From the NCBI GenBank assembly GCA_018398585.1, contig JAGTTD010000001.1, positions 29,147,438-29,211,437 of the forward strand: 64,000 nucleotides of DNA, given 5' to 3'. Made by a program: the position numbers and the translations under genes. Position 1 is the first letter of the stretch; each line of letters starts with the position of its first letter. Under the pieces are notes generated by a model that was not told the DNA's origin, ran no database searches, and saw only the letters and a program-made list of their open reading frames with translations. Of the stretch, positions 1 to 11,303 are shown piece by piece. This DNA comes from Simmondsia chinensis. Taxonomy: Eukaryota > Streptophyta > Magnoliopsida > Caryophyllales > Simmondsiaceae.

Positions 1-388
1 TGCACCATCAAGGTGAAAAAGCCGAAGTTGTGAATAGATGAGTTAATATGTAAAAGAGTATGCTAAGTATTGCTCAAGAGAGGATATTTCGTAAATTAGG
101 ATTTTCGACCATCATCATGGAATAAACAACTTGAATACCAAGAATAGAAAGTCATAGTAATGCAACTAGGTGAAATCCGATGCCTTGGATTTTAAAAAAT
201 CAGTAAACTGAATTCTTTTGATTTTTTAAGTTACATATTGGAATTTTAAATTTCGGTCTTTCAAATGGCAGTAAAATTAGTAATTCGGTACTCATTCAAT
301 AAGCAATCCTCATGGGAATGATGCTCTACTCAATTCTTTATTAGTTGATACGACTTAGTGCACTTGCCAAGCTATAACCCTCGCATCA
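1..388 (+). repeat. Athila-like LTR, 3' part (left LTR of element A)
   Basis: This is the end of a long terminal repeat cut by the window start. It matches 5580-5928 and 27080-27459 closely by eye, including the phrase around ATTAGGGTTTTCAACCATC and the terminal GCATCA. The LTR ends in CA at 388 and is followed within a few bases by a primer-binding-site-like sequence. Its full length can be inferred from the next copy (4543-5928, about 1.39 kb). Confidence 0.8.
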
Positions 389-393
389 AGTTT

Positions 394-413
394 TTTGTGC
401 CATTGCCGGGGAT
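394..413 (+). other. Degenerate primer-binding site of element A
   Basis: TTTGTGCCATTGCCGGGGAT lies six bases after the LTR end. It closely resembles the TGGCGCCGTTGCCGGGGA primer site typical of Athila/Calypso-type plant Ty3 elements (complementary to the 3' end of tRNA-Asp, from memory). Two changes in the GGCGCC core suggest decay. Confidence 0.7.
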
Positions 414-956
414 TGTTTTTATTTGAATGACATTGATACCACCTAATTTTAGTACTAGTTTGAAGTGTTCTATTCATAATTTATAAATTTTGTTTAAATT
501 TGAAGAAGAAATATCAAAATTTTAATTTATGTTATTCTTGTTGTTAACTTCTTTTTTCTTTAAATTTCGTATACTCTCCCCCCCCCCCCCCCCCCCCAAA
601 AAAAATTTGTATGTGTGTTTTTTTTTTTTTTTTTTTAAAGTTTTATGTTATTTTGAAGTACTTTTTTTTTTGTTTTATCATTATTTGTATCTTTCTTTTG
701 AATTTTAAGTTCATTTAGATAAAATTTTGAAGAAGTTAAGATTGTTATTTTGAAAATACTGAAAAAAAAACTTTAGTAGTTTTGATAAGTTTTGGGTAAA
801 GTTTTGTTAAGTTTTGTGTTATTTTGTTGTTTTCTTGTGTTTTTACCTTATTTTTATCTTTCTGTTATTTTAAAGTTCACATTGATAAAATTTTCAAATT
901 TAAAATTGTTGTTTTGATGTTTTTAATAAAAATTAGTATTCCTAACCCCTTCCCCT

Positions 957-997
<41 letters not shown>

Positions 998-1168
998 AAC
1001 CAAAATTTGGTTCTTGTTGAAATTTGTGTGCTTTCTCATTATTTTTGTGCTTTCTCATTATTTTTGTCTTTCTTTTAACTTTTAAGTTTGTTTTTCTTAT
1101 TTTTTATGCAATGAGGAGACATTACTCCCTCATATCCAAAGATTTAACAAAGAATGTTGCCAGAGGTG
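414..1168 (+). other. Untranslated leader of element A with poly-C tracts
   Basis: A T-rich, non-coding stretch links the primer site to gag. It contains degenerate repeats of a T-rich unit (around TTTTGTGTTATTTTG and TTTATCTTTC) and two long cytosine runs at 578-597 and 958-987, each followed by an A run. The same leader, with its own long C run, appears in element B at 5954-6119 plus 17564-17919. Open frames here are low-complexity and are not treated as genes. Confidence 0.6.
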
Positions 1169-2700
1169 ATGGCTAGCAACAACTATATGAGACCTCAATA
1201 TCATGCTGTACCAAGAAGACCAATGGGGAATCTTAACATTAATGCATTCACTTCATTGTCTACTCATATTACACTAATTCAAAGGTAACTGGATAACATG
1301 AGTGTCAAGTCGTTCATAGTCCTATGTTTACGGTGTTTAGTAGGTGATTGGGAAGAAGCTAAATTCAAGATACTTTTAAAGATTATCGAGATCCCCTTTT
1401 CCCCTTTGTCTTTCTTGTCCCTCTCTCTTTCTTCCCCTTCTTTATTTATAGCACTATGGTGGGGCTTAGGTGTTATTTTTTGATATGGGTGAGAGGACAA
1501 GTGTCCCTTTTTTGCTTACAAGTTAAGTCTTCTCTTGTTTAGGTTGATCTCATTTTAGGTGTGTCTTAAAAGAGGTAAGAGTGGATAAATTATGTTCTTT
1601 TGTTCTTGTCTAGGTCTAGGCAAATTACGTAGATTTTTTCCCCTACTGGGTGAATTATGTTATTTTTTACCTCTACTGGGCAAATTGCGTTGTTTTTTTA
1701 CCCCTACTGGGTGAATTGTGTATTTTTTTCATCTCTACTGGGTGAATTGTATTTTTTTTCTCCTATGGGGCGAATTGTGTTGTTTTTCCTACTAGGCAAC
1801 TTGTGCTGTTTTTCCTCCTAGTGGGCGAAGTGTGTTGTTTTTTATTCCTATTGGGTGAATTGTGTTTTTTTGTACCCCTACTTGGCAAATTGTGTTGTTT
1901 TCCTCCTATTGGGCGAATTGTGTTGGTTTTTCTCCTACTAGGCGAATTTTGTTATTTTTTACCTCTACTGGGTGAATTGTGTTGTTTTTTTACCCCTACT
2001 GGGTGAATTGTGTTGTTTATTATCCCTATTGGGCGAATTGTGTTAATTTTTGGTTTTTTTTTTGAATTACAAACATCCTATCGTTGGATGTGAATTTTTT
2101 GGAGGTAACCATGTTCGTACAGAGTGCCAAGTGGGCAACACTTTCGCCCCATTAGGTAGTGAACCGTATAACTACATGTCAAATCATCAAGAAGCCCAAC
2201 ACAACTCTTACTTTAGCACCTATAATCAAGGATGGATGAACCTCCTAAATTTTGATGGAACCATCATGAAAAACATTGGTCACCCAGTCATCCACCTCAA
2301 GAAAAAAATATGACTTAGAAGAGATGTCTGAAGTTCATGCGTGAAAGGACAAATTTTATTCTAGAAACTAGTTCTAACAGTAAAAACCAAGCAGCCTCCA
2401 CCTAAAAATTAGAAACTCAAGTAGAGACTATATTAGAGCAACTTTCTTAGAGGTCCAAGGGTTCCTTGCCTAGCAGTACTGTCATCAACCTAGGGGAAAA
2501 AACTAATGCCATAGCATTGAGGGATGGGAACACATTAGAAGAACCACCTCAATTTGACATAACACCCTTGATCAACTCATCACCACTAGTGACCCAATGT
2601 ATCTTGATTGACCTACCACCACCAGTGATCGAATAGAGTGTCAAACTTGTCGAACGAAGTGAGAGGCCTTTGGAGCCAAGGATGACTAAGTGAAAAATTA
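1169..2700 (+). pseudogene. gag: Athila-type gag of element A, interrupted
   Basis: Gag is the structural polyprotein that forms the virus-like particle and packages retroelement RNA. Translation from ATG 1169 gives MASNNYMRPQYHAVPRR; after the inserted LTR (1325-2075) the frame resumes with a zinc-knuckle-like CEFFGGNHVRTEC and then a QHNSYFSTYNQGWMN motif. The latter corresponds to the NPYSNTYNPGWRNHPN signature of Athila Gag. The knuckle has lost its second cysteine (C-x2-F in place of C-x2-C). Downstream sequence to about 2700 matches the Gag tail (TQVETILEQL-like, then PPP-rich), with stops and frame changes. The homologous copy at 23475-24290 is less disrupted. No protease, RT or integrase follows before the 3' UTR motifs, so A is gag-only. 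Confidence 0.7.
1325..2075 (-). mobile_element. Solo LTR of the LARD1 family, inverted, with target duplication
   Basis: This 751-bp insert runs TG...CA and is flanked by a perfect 5-bp direct repeat TCCTA (1320-1324 and 2076-2080). On the minus strand it carries the same short CGCCCAGTAG-type subrepeats as the LTRs at 6120-7514 and 16414-17563, followed by the block ending near CCTACTAAACACC. Comparison with the uninterrupted gag copy at 23620-23650 shows that it split the element A gag. It lacks about 200 bp at the LTR end, so it is a shorter subfamily member. Frames inside (for example 1803-2006) are repeat translations, not genes. Confidence 0.8.
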
Positions 2701-4542
2701 AAAAAAAAGATTGAAAAATAAAATTCAAGTTGTGGCATATTAAGCCTAAGAATTTCATGAGTAGAGAAGGTGGAGGTGATCATGTAACGAAGGGTAGAAA
2801 GAAGATCCAAGGAAGAAAATGGTCATTCAGGGTGGATGGAGGGAACTCCACTACCTTTCGAGATAGAACATCGTCAAAAAGTCAAGCAGACGATTATAAC
2901 CTAAGTGCTTCTTGGGGGCAACTGAAGTTTCATTTTTTTACTTCTTTTTGTTTAATTTTCTTTATTCTTATTATTTTCTTATATTTCTGTACATTTTGTT
3001 CAATAGGTTTTTGAAACAAGTTTAGGGGGTTAACATGATATCAAAGTTCACCATCAAAAAGGAATCCTCAAATATGGGAGGTATCTCTTATCTACTGTTT
3101 TATTCTTTGCATTTCTTTTAACATTGAGGACAATGTTAAGTTTTAAGTTTTGGGGTGGGAGAGACAATTTTTTTCAAAATTTTTAAAATTTTGAACATAG
3201 TTTTTTTTTTTTTTTTGTAAACGTTTTCTTGTCTAGTTCTATTTTATCTTTTAGAGTTTGCTTTACTGCCTCCCAGAGTTCCAAGTCTTTATATGGGGAT
3301 GTAGATAGTGCAACCAACAAAAAGATTTTCTATTTTCTATAGTTTAAATCACTAGTCTCTATAATGTTTATTGCACTTTTTTGAACTACAATAACAACCC
3401 TTGAAATAATTTTGAGATCTTATCATCATACTTTTTAACGCAATTTTGCTACTCTTCCTAGCTCGTTTACTTTGATTGGACTTCAATAACCTAAGATTAT
3501 TTGTCTTTTTTGTTCTAATTGCAAAGCATGAGCTACTCTAAGGCACTATCGTGATAAAACCATGGTGTTTGAGTTCACTAGTTAGTATGGCCATTTTACC
3601 TTTCTTTCTTATTAAAAGATGCTCAAATTTAAATGGTTGCATTAAGATTATTATTTGCATAATAGATTTTTTGTGGGTTATGTCTAAGTTTAAGTAAAAG
3701 AAAAAAATTTAAAAAAACAGGGAGGTAAAGAAAGAAAGCATCACTAAGCACCACTATCCTATTTAAACATCAGTCATTCGGATATGTGCTATGGTGTGAT
3801 GGTTTCGTGTCTTGGTATCGAACAAGTAGATCCTCAGGGGTGTTTCAATACCTGGTATCCTAAGCCAACTGGAACGGGAGTTTCCGCATTGAAAGCTTGC
3901 TACAAGGGGTACTTAAGAAAGTTAACAAGGAATTGAGCACTTAAAAAGAGAGAATATTGTGAAAAATGGGAGAGAATCACTAAGCACCGCTATCCGATCT
4001 AAACGTCTAGCGTTTGGATATGTGCTATGGTGTGATGGTTTCGTGCCCTGATACCTCGAGTAAGCAGATTCGTAAGGGGGTTTCAACATGTGGTAACCTA
4101 GACCAACTGGAATGGGAGCTACCGCATAGAAAGCTCACTATAAGAGGTACTTAAAAAGCTAACAAGAAACCAAGCACTTAAAAAAAGAAAAAAAAGAAAA
4201 GAGGGACGGAAAGAAAATTTTGTGAATAATTGCTTTTAGCCTTTGCCTTAGGCATAGCGAAAAAATCTTGTTGCCAGTGGCATGATTTTTTTCCTCTATT
4301 CAGTTTAAATATCTTAATATTAGAAAAATGGATGAACTTAATTTGGTTAGCCAACTTTTGAATTCATTTACATAGGTGATTGATGGGTTTTTGCTTTTAG
4401 AACCTTAAGCTGTGGTCCTCGGTCTTTTCTAATAGAAGTGTACTTTCTTGGAATTGTGCTGAAATTTTTAAAGAGTATGAGATCATGTATTGTCATGTTT
4501 AGCCTTGCTTGAGGATGAGCAAGATTTAAGTTGGAGGTATTT
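2701..4542 (+). other. 3' untranslated region of element A (Athila-type)
   Basis: This contains the phrase ACATTGAGGACAATGTTAAG followed by TTTTGGGGTGGGAGAGACA, and near the end GCTTGAGGATGAGCAAGATT. Both are characteristic of the region between coding sequence and the 3' LTR in Athila/Calypso-type elements. A roughly 230-bp unit is duplicated in tandem at about 3735-4200 (each copy with GGATATGTGCTATGGTGTG and CTACAAGGGGTACTTA-like text). The normal pol region is absent: gag passes directly into this UTR. Confidence 0.65.
3735..4200 (+). repeat. Two-copy tandem repeat, about 230 bp unit
   Basis: Two diverged copies contain TATGTGCTATGGTGTGATGG, a TAGATCC or CAGATTC block, and GAACGGGAG or GAATGGGAG followed by CCGCAT. 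The same two-copy arrangement occurs in element B at 25255-25715, so the duplication predates the split of A and B. Confidence 0.75.
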
Positions 4543-5928
4543 TGATATGTCCAATTCAGAATGCAATTATTGAGATGATTTATGTTTAATTTTTTAATAT
4601 CTTACATCTAATTTTTATCTTTTTTGGTCTTTTCATTCCTATTGTTTTTCCCTTGCAATAACAATCATTTTGTGCTAATTAATGCTAGGTTTGATTACCA
4701 AAATCAACAAAAGGAAGCAAGACACAACGAATAAAAGCAAAATGAGCAAATTACAACAAAACCACGTGGCTAAGCAAAGAAGGAAGGATGAACTCTTCCA
4801 ACTTGTTGCAAACTCCAATTTTGGGTGGCAAAATACACAAATCAAGATCAAAAACACATTGAATACTTCAAGAACAAAAGCAAATTCATGCAAACTACAA
4901 GCTTGGGCGGTGCAAAGTGAAAGATAATGAAAAAAATAAGCACAAAGTAACAACTTGCAAAGTTGGGAGGCAATTCTTGCCAATAAAGATTAACTTGTTT
5001 TTTTTTTTTTTAATTTTATATTTGGTACTTGTACACTACCATAAGTAGGGGGGATTCGGAGGTCTAGAAGGATGAACTCAAATCGAATTTTCATATAAAA
5101 CGCAATAGATGTAAAGGTTTAGAAGAGGAAGGAAGAGAAAAGAAAAAGTTTGGCTGGTGATTTTTCATTTCGAAGATTTTTCATTTCCAAAGGTCTTCTC
5201 TGTCCATTTTTCTTTAGTTCATGGATTTTCTTTTAGTTTTTCTTTATGTTACGTTAAGCATAAACTATTTTTGTCTTTCTAAGGCTAAGATATAGCCTAA
5301 GTTGTAATATACACTCTTTTCTAATTCAAAGTATTCAAAGTTTGTTTAATCCATTATTGAAGTGTTTAGTATGGTTCTTCATGTGTTTTGAATGCTTGAT
5401 CACCATTTTAAAACTTGGAATAATTCATAATGTGCTAGAGAGGAGACTTATGATGATTGGTGAAGTAACAAACGCCACAAATTGAGCAAATGGTAGGGAT
5501 AGATTAACTAGATTTTTATGGCCTTAACTGAAAACCATGAATCTTCAAAACTCTTTTCTTATTTAAATTCATGCAAGATATTGATGAGTTAATATGTAAA
5601 AGAGTATGCAAAGTATTGTTGAAGAGAGAATATTTGGTAAATTAGGGTTTTCAACCATTGAACACTAAGAATAGAAAGTTGTATTTATGCAACTCGGTGA
5701 AATCGGATGCCTTTGATTTTAAAAAATCAGTAAACTTACTTAAAATTAGTAAAAAAGATCTTTAGTTCTTTTCATTTTATTAGTTACATATTGAGATTTC
5801 AAATTTTGGTCCTTTAAATAGTATTAAAATTAGTAATTTTGGTACTCAATCAATAAACAATCATCATGGGAACGATACTCTACTCACTTCTTTTTTATTT
5901 GATACGACTTAGCACAAACCACGCATCA
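4543..5928 (+). repeat. Athila-like LTR shared by elements A and B
   Basis: This LTR starts TGATATGTCC directly after the purine-rich end of A's UTR and ends ACGCATCA, followed by a second primer-site-like sequence. It therefore serves both as 3' LTR of A and 5' LTR of B, making an LTR-body-LTR-body-LTR array. It contains a promoter-like stretch ending in a short TATATAAA-poor region, so no TATA box is claimed. The overlapping small frames at 4675-4983 lie in LTR sequence and are not supported as genes. Confidence 0.8.
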
Positions 5929-5933
5929 AGTCT

Positions 5934-5953
5934 TTTGCGCCATTGTCGGGGAT
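5934..5953 (+). other. Primer-binding site of element B
   Basis: TTTGCGCCATTGTCGGGGAT lies five bases past the LTR end. It has the same degenerate Athila-type primer-site core as at 394-413 and is slightly closer to the expected GGCGCC. Confidence 0.7.
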
Positions 5954-6119
5954 TGTTTTTATTTGAATGATATTGATACCACCTAGTTTTAGTGCTAATC
6001 TGAAGTGTTTTGTTTAAAACTTATAAATTTTGTTTAAATTTGAAGAAGAAATCTCAAATGTTTTATTTATGTCATTCTCGTTGTTAGATTCTTTTTTCTT
6101 TAAATTTCGTATTTACCCT
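5954..6119 (+). other. Element B leader, part 1
   Basis: This matches 414-573 of element A nearly base for base, then stops abruptly at the LARD1 insertion point. The leader resumes at 17564. Confidence 0.75.
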
Positions 6120-7514
6120 TGTTGGTAAAATATAATTGAGAAGCTTGCTACTGTAGAGGAACAAGTAGGTTACACATACAATTATTTGGACAAAAATTAA
6201 AGCAAATCAAAGGTTACACAAACAATTATTTAGGCAAAAATTAAAGCAAATCAACACTATTCGCCCAGTAAGGGCAAAATCAACACTATTCACCCCATAG
6301 AGGCAAAATTAACACTATTCTCCCAATAGAGGCAAAATCAACATTATTCGTCCAATAGAAGAAAAAATACCTTTATTCGCTCAGTAGAGGTCAAAATTAC
6401 ATTATTCGCCCAGTATAAATAAAAAACAACATTATTCACCGAGTAGGAAGAAAATCAACACAATTCACCCAGTAGAGATAAAAATCAACAATCTTCACCC
6501 AGTACGAGAAAAATCAACACAATTCGCCCAGTAGATATAAAAATCAACATTATTCACCCAGTAGAGGCAAAATCAATACTATTCGCCCAGTAGAGGAAAA
6601 ATCAACACTATTCACCAAGCAGAGGAAAATCAACCTATTCGCCCAGCAGAGGCAAAATCAACACTATTCGCCTAGTAGAGGCAAAAATCAACACTATTCT
6701 CCCAGTAGAGGCAAAATCAACACTATTCGTGCAGTAGGGAAAAATAACATTATTCGCCCAGTAAAGGTAAAAAACCAACATTATTCGCCCAGTAGGAAGA
6801 AAATCAACACGATTCCCCCAATAGAGATAAAAATCAACATTATATGTCGAGTAAGAGAAAAATCAACACAATTCGCCTAGTAGAAGGAAAATCAATACAA
6901 TTCACCCAGTAGAGACAAAAATCATCATTGTTCACCCATTTGGAGAAAAATCAACACAATTCGCCCATTAGGGGTAAAGAGCAACGTTATTCACCCAGTG
7001 GAAGAAAAATCAACACAGTTCGCCCAGTAGGGGTAAAAATCAACATTATTCGCCCAATAGGGGTAAAAATCCACACAATTCGCCCATATAATTAAACTTA
7101 TCCATCTTCACTTCTTTTAGGACACATTTTACAAAATAAAAAAATAAAAGACTCTTAATTTTTAAGAAAAGGAAAAGGAAACTTATCCAAACACTAAAAA
7201 CATCATCCTACCACTATAAATAGGGAAAAGAGGAAATGAAAGAAGGACAGAAAAAAACCAATGGATAACGGGGATCTCGATAATCTTTAAGCAGCTTGAG
7301 TTTAGCTTCTTCCCAAATACCTTCTAAACACCACAAACAGGAGGGGTCCCCCGTGGGTTGCTCCACGGGACCCTCTAACCGTTCGTTTCATCTTGCAGGG
7401 AATATAAAGTCGAGCATGTGGCTAGAGCTTGAGTTTAGCTCATCCTAACAAACCCCACCTCATACAGAACTTCAAAATGATGAATAAGCACACTGACCAA
7501 ATTCATCACAAACA
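6120..7514 (+). repeat. LARD1 5' LTR with about 29-bp subrepeats
   Basis: The LTR holds a long array (about 6253-7085) of diverged units of the form CAACACTATTCGCCCAGTAG plus an A-rich spacer, about 29-30 bp each. A unique part follows with a CACTATAAATAGGGAAAAG stretch (7202-7220), a plausible core promoter. The LTR ends TTCATCACAAACA at 7514. Confidence 0.8.
7202..7220 (+). promoter_or_regulatory. Putative TATA box in LARD1 LTR
   Basis: CACTATAAATAGGGAAAAG contains a plant-consensus TATAAATA, located about 300 bp before the LTR end and downstream of the subrepeat array. That is the expected place for an LTR promoter. Function is inferred only. Confidence 0.45.
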
Positions 7515-7516
7515 TA

Positions 7517-7535
7517 TTGGCGCCGTCTATGGGAA
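7517..7535 (+). other. LARD1 primer-binding site
   Basis: TTGGCGCCGTCTATGGGAA lies two bases after the LTR end. It is one mismatch from the TTGGCGCCGTCTGTGGGAA site seen in many plant Ty3 elements, including Tat/Ogre types (from memory). Confidence 0.75.
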
Positions 7536-7809
7536 GGATCACAAGCTCACGCCTAGCTTGGTTTTCTTGTGAAATTCAAACATTTTTAATGTCATTCTAG
7601 GTAATTTTCAGTATTTTTTGTGTTTTGTACATTTTTCTAACAAAAACGAGCTTATTCAAGCAAAACAAGTAAAAAAAAAGCACTCTAGTATTCCTTTGAG
7701 CACTTTTAAGCATATTAGTAGTTGCAAAGAGGTATGTTTGAGCAAGTCAAGTATTGTAACCTATTTTTTACCTCTGTCTTACCTTTTTTTTTATCACAAA
7801 TTTAAAAAA

Positions 7810-8700
7810 ATAAATTATTATAGCTAAATAGAACTCTTCAAGAGCTTCATTTTGATATGTAACTCAAACTGTAACTTTCACAGACTAAAAGTTATCCTTG
7901 CTTTAAGTTACAAGGTACGTTATACGACAAGTACAACTGGTATTCGTGCGGTTCATCTTTTTACCTCCTTTTTCATATTTTCTTTCATCCAAAGCCTCAA
8001 AAATTATTATAGTTACGTAGAAATCGTCAAGATATTTGTTTTTATCTGTAACTCAATCCGTAACTCCTCATGGATTAAAAGTTATCCTTGTTTTCAGTTA
8101 CAAGGTACGTTATACAACAAATACAACCGACATTCACCCGGTTCATCTTTTTACCTCCTTTACAAATTTTCTATGATCCAAAGTCTTAAAAATTATTATA
8201 GTTACATAGAACTCTTTAAGAGCTTAGTTTTGGTAGGTAACTCAATTCGTAACTCTTCACGGATTAAAAGTTATCCTTGTTTTCAGTTAAAAGGTACGTT
8301 ATACAACCACCACAATCGGAATTCGCCTTGGTTCATCTTTTCACCTATTTTTCATATTTTATTTGTTCAAAAGCTTAAATAATCCTCATAGGTGCCTAGA
8401 CCTCTTCGATAGCTTCATTTTGATATGTAATTCAACCCATAAATCATCACGGATTGAAGGTTATGCTCGTTTTAAGTCAAAGATTCAAGTTGTATACCCA
8501 CCGCGTAGGTAAAACGGCCACTTCATCTTTTCACTTGTTTCTTGTGTTTTCTTTGATCAAAAACTCTGAAGATCATCATAGTTATACGAGAATCTTCAGA
8601 ATTTTTGTTTCGCTATGTGATTCAACTCATAACTCCTTACGAGTGAAAAGTTATGCACATTTAAAATTCCACTGTCAACAAATTCCCTACCTGGCATTTT
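7810..8700 (+). repeat. Leader tandem repeat of LARD1, about 190-bp unit
   Basis: Four to five diverged copies contain GGATTAAAAGTTATCCTTG, then TACAAGGTACGTTATAC, then GGTTCATCTTTT. The array sits just after the primer site. The open frame at 7852-8382 simply reads through it and shows the repeat at protein level (Ser-Tyr-Pro-Cys-Phe-Gln-Leu), so I do not treat it as a gene. Confidence 0.7.
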
Positions 8701-10020
8701 CCACAGCTTGGCAACTTCCACATCCCAGCGTTATCCACAACCATCGGTATTCTTTCTAATGACCATCACTTCAGCAATGCTTGGGACTTCAACCACCATC
8801 CTCTCAAAAGTTTCCACCACGTGATGCTTCGTTCACCGCATATGAAGCTTCATCTTCCACCACCACTATTAGTATTCCTAACACATGTTAACACCGGCAT
8901 AACACCCATATCCATTGCTACCCTCAATTGCACAACAGTTGCCACTGGAACACCGGTCGCCACTGGTCATTCAGCACCCACCATGGTCAAATGCTTGCTC
9001 TTTCCTTCAAACCCGAATTTGGGTCAATTTTTATGACAATCTTAGATCAATTCAACCTTCATATTAAATCAAATTCTGATTGAACTAATTCTTGTTGCAT
9101 CATAAGTTCATTTCTATACCAGTTGAATCACTACTTGCGGGAGTTTTAGCTTGCTCAAGTCCTATGTCAATTTCGGTTCAATCAGCATCTGAGGGAATCA
9201 GTTTTTGTCGCAATTCTGCTCTAATGGATTTTAAGCTAAGTAAACATTTGCTAAGAACTCTAGTCTAGACAAACTGTACTTCAACACACTCTTGCTATGG
9301 CTTTTGGTTCAACTAAGTTATACTTCACTAGATCCTTATCCATAAATCGTCAAATTAGCAATTAGACACGACAATTCTAAACTAAGGGCATTACAGGAAC
9401 AGAGTCATCAATTCACTCCATAATGATTTTGAAATACAAAACGTACATTATTCAACACTAACACATGAGTACAAATCAAAGAACACATAAATACTGAGTT
9501 CTAGAATAGTAAAAGTACTTATAACAAGACAGCCAAGTTATACGATTCATTCCTAGAACCTTGTTTGCGCATGTAAGAGAGCTCATAACTCCCTTGGAAT
9601 TCGCAAGGCATGTCTGTTATTTCTCGTCATCCATGACTAATCCAATTACTCCATGAACTTCTTATTGGCATATCCTAGACACCTAGGAAGAAAATCCCGA
9701 AGCAAAAAATTCATCAAAGGGGAATTCAATGTGCTGTTATGGCAAAAGCTACTCATCATGTGGCAGCGTGGCAATTTTTCTCCTACAAAACACTAGCAAG
9801 GGCTATTTAGTCAAAAAGACGGAATCTCATCATACTTAACTTATTTCATAAGCTGCAAGGTATCCCTATCTCTCAAAATTGAACGTGGTTGTATGCTAAG
9901 TACCTTTGAGGAGATACTTTTTAGCCTAGCTAAGTCAAGTCAAACCAAAAGTAAAAAACATATCTGAGTCAGAAATTATTTCATAAGTATTGGGAGCTGG
10001 AGGATTTTGCCTTCATTCGT
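8701..10020 (+). other. LARD1 interior, no gene recognised
   Basis: AT-rich sequence has no long open frame and no retroelement domain that I can recognise. The short frame at 8821-9036 has no visible family signature. Confidence 0.5.
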
Positions 10021-10690
10021 AATTTTGTATCCGTGGCGGTGTACAAATCCTTTTAGGGCTGGGGGACTTTGTCCCTATTCCCGGTTCAAACTCCATTTCA
10101 ACGGTGGTGCAAATCAAATTAGGACTGGGGAACTTCGTCCTTGTTCGCAGTCCAAACTTCATTTCAACGGTGGCGCAAATCAATTTAAAACTAAGGGACA
10201 TCATCTCTGTTTGAAGTCCGAACTTCATTTCCACGGTGGCACAAATCAATTTAGGACTGGGACACTTTATTCCTGTTCGTAGTTCGAACTTCATTTCAAC
10301 GGTGGCGTAAATCAATTTAGGACAGGGGACTTCTTCCATGTTCGCAGTTCGAACTTCATTTCAATGGTGGCGCAAATCAGTTTAGGACTAAGGGACTTTG
10401 TCCCTGTTCGCAGTCCGAAGTTTATTTCATTGGTGGCACAAATCAATTTAGGATTGGGGGGACTTCATCCCTGTTCGCAGTTCGAAGTTCATTTCAACAG
10501 TGGCACAAATCTATTTATGACTAGGGGACTTCGTCCCTATTCACAGTCCAAACTTCATTTCAACGGTGGCACAAATCAATTTAGGACTGGGGGACTTCAT
10601 CCCTATTCGCGGTCCGAACTTCATTTCAATGGTGGCGCAAATCAATTTGAGACTGGGGACTTCGTCCCTGTTCACAGTCCGAACTTCATT
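10020..10690 (+). repeat. 66-bp tandem array in LARD1
   Basis: About ten copies of a roughly 66-bp unit: GGCGCAAATCAATTTAGGAC, then GGGGACTTCGTCCCTGTTCG, then CAGTCCGAACTTCATTTCAA. The unit length is divisible by three, so open frames on both strands run through the array with a 22-residue period; these are repeat translations. A degenerate version occurs at 27530-28190 in element C. Confidence 0.85.
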
Positions 10691-11303
10691 TCAACTCGGA
10701 GACTTTAGCTCGGTCATTCCCTTATTTTAGGGACAAATCACATTCATAATGGGAGACTTCACCTCATCCATTTCCTTATCTTAAGTGATACAAATTATTT
10801 TAGGATTTAGGGACTTCGTCTCGATTCATGACTTTGACTTTTTCACCTTAATGGTGCAAATCAGTTTTCATGACTATAGGACTTCACCCCCAAATCACAA
10901 GCTAGACATTACCTCCATCACAACGGATAAACCACTCTAAAATCAAGAGGCCTCATAATTAGCAATGGTTGAAAGTACATCCTTTTCACGCGATACAGAG
11001 TAGGTCAAAACAATTATAAGTCAAGAATTGCCCATGCATAAGAAGCAATCCCTTTCAAGCTAGCGAACTTCGTCCTCAATTGTGCTACGTTATACAGCAT
11101 TATGGCATATCCAGAAGACTTTGTTACTCGACATAAATAAAATTATAATTGCCAAATTTTGTAGCTTGCTGCAACTTGACAAAATATTTCTAATAAGAGA
11201 ATCCGAAATGAGCCGCGTTTCTTATTTTACCTGAGCAACCTACACCTCATCTAGCTCTCTATTATTTAGACACTACTACTGGCTAATAATTTAAGAAAAG
11301 TAT
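10691..11303 (+). other. LARD1 interior between arrays
   Basis: Degraded copies of the 66-bp unit continue to about 10880, followed by AT-rich sequence. The last part (around CACTACTACTGGCTAATAAT) aligns with 28520-28560 of element C, which lacks the composite insertion that begins here. Confidence 0.5.

Noticed and set aside
824..1078. 84-residue ORF with a long proline run
   Set aside because: The proline run is the translation of the 30-base C tract in the Athila leader. It has no conserved counterpart in element B's frame.
6253..7085. CRISPR-like array (short regular repeats)
   Set aside because: The units are diverged and contiguous without unique spacers, occur in LTRs, and lie in a plant genome.
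7852..8382. 176-residue ORF
   Set aside because: It reads through the 190-bp leader repeat of LARD1 and shows a repeated peptide with no family match.
10007..10708. ORFs of 91-114 residues on both strands
   Set aside because: The 66-bp array has a length divisible by three and few stop codons, so frames stay open on both strands. Repeat translation only.
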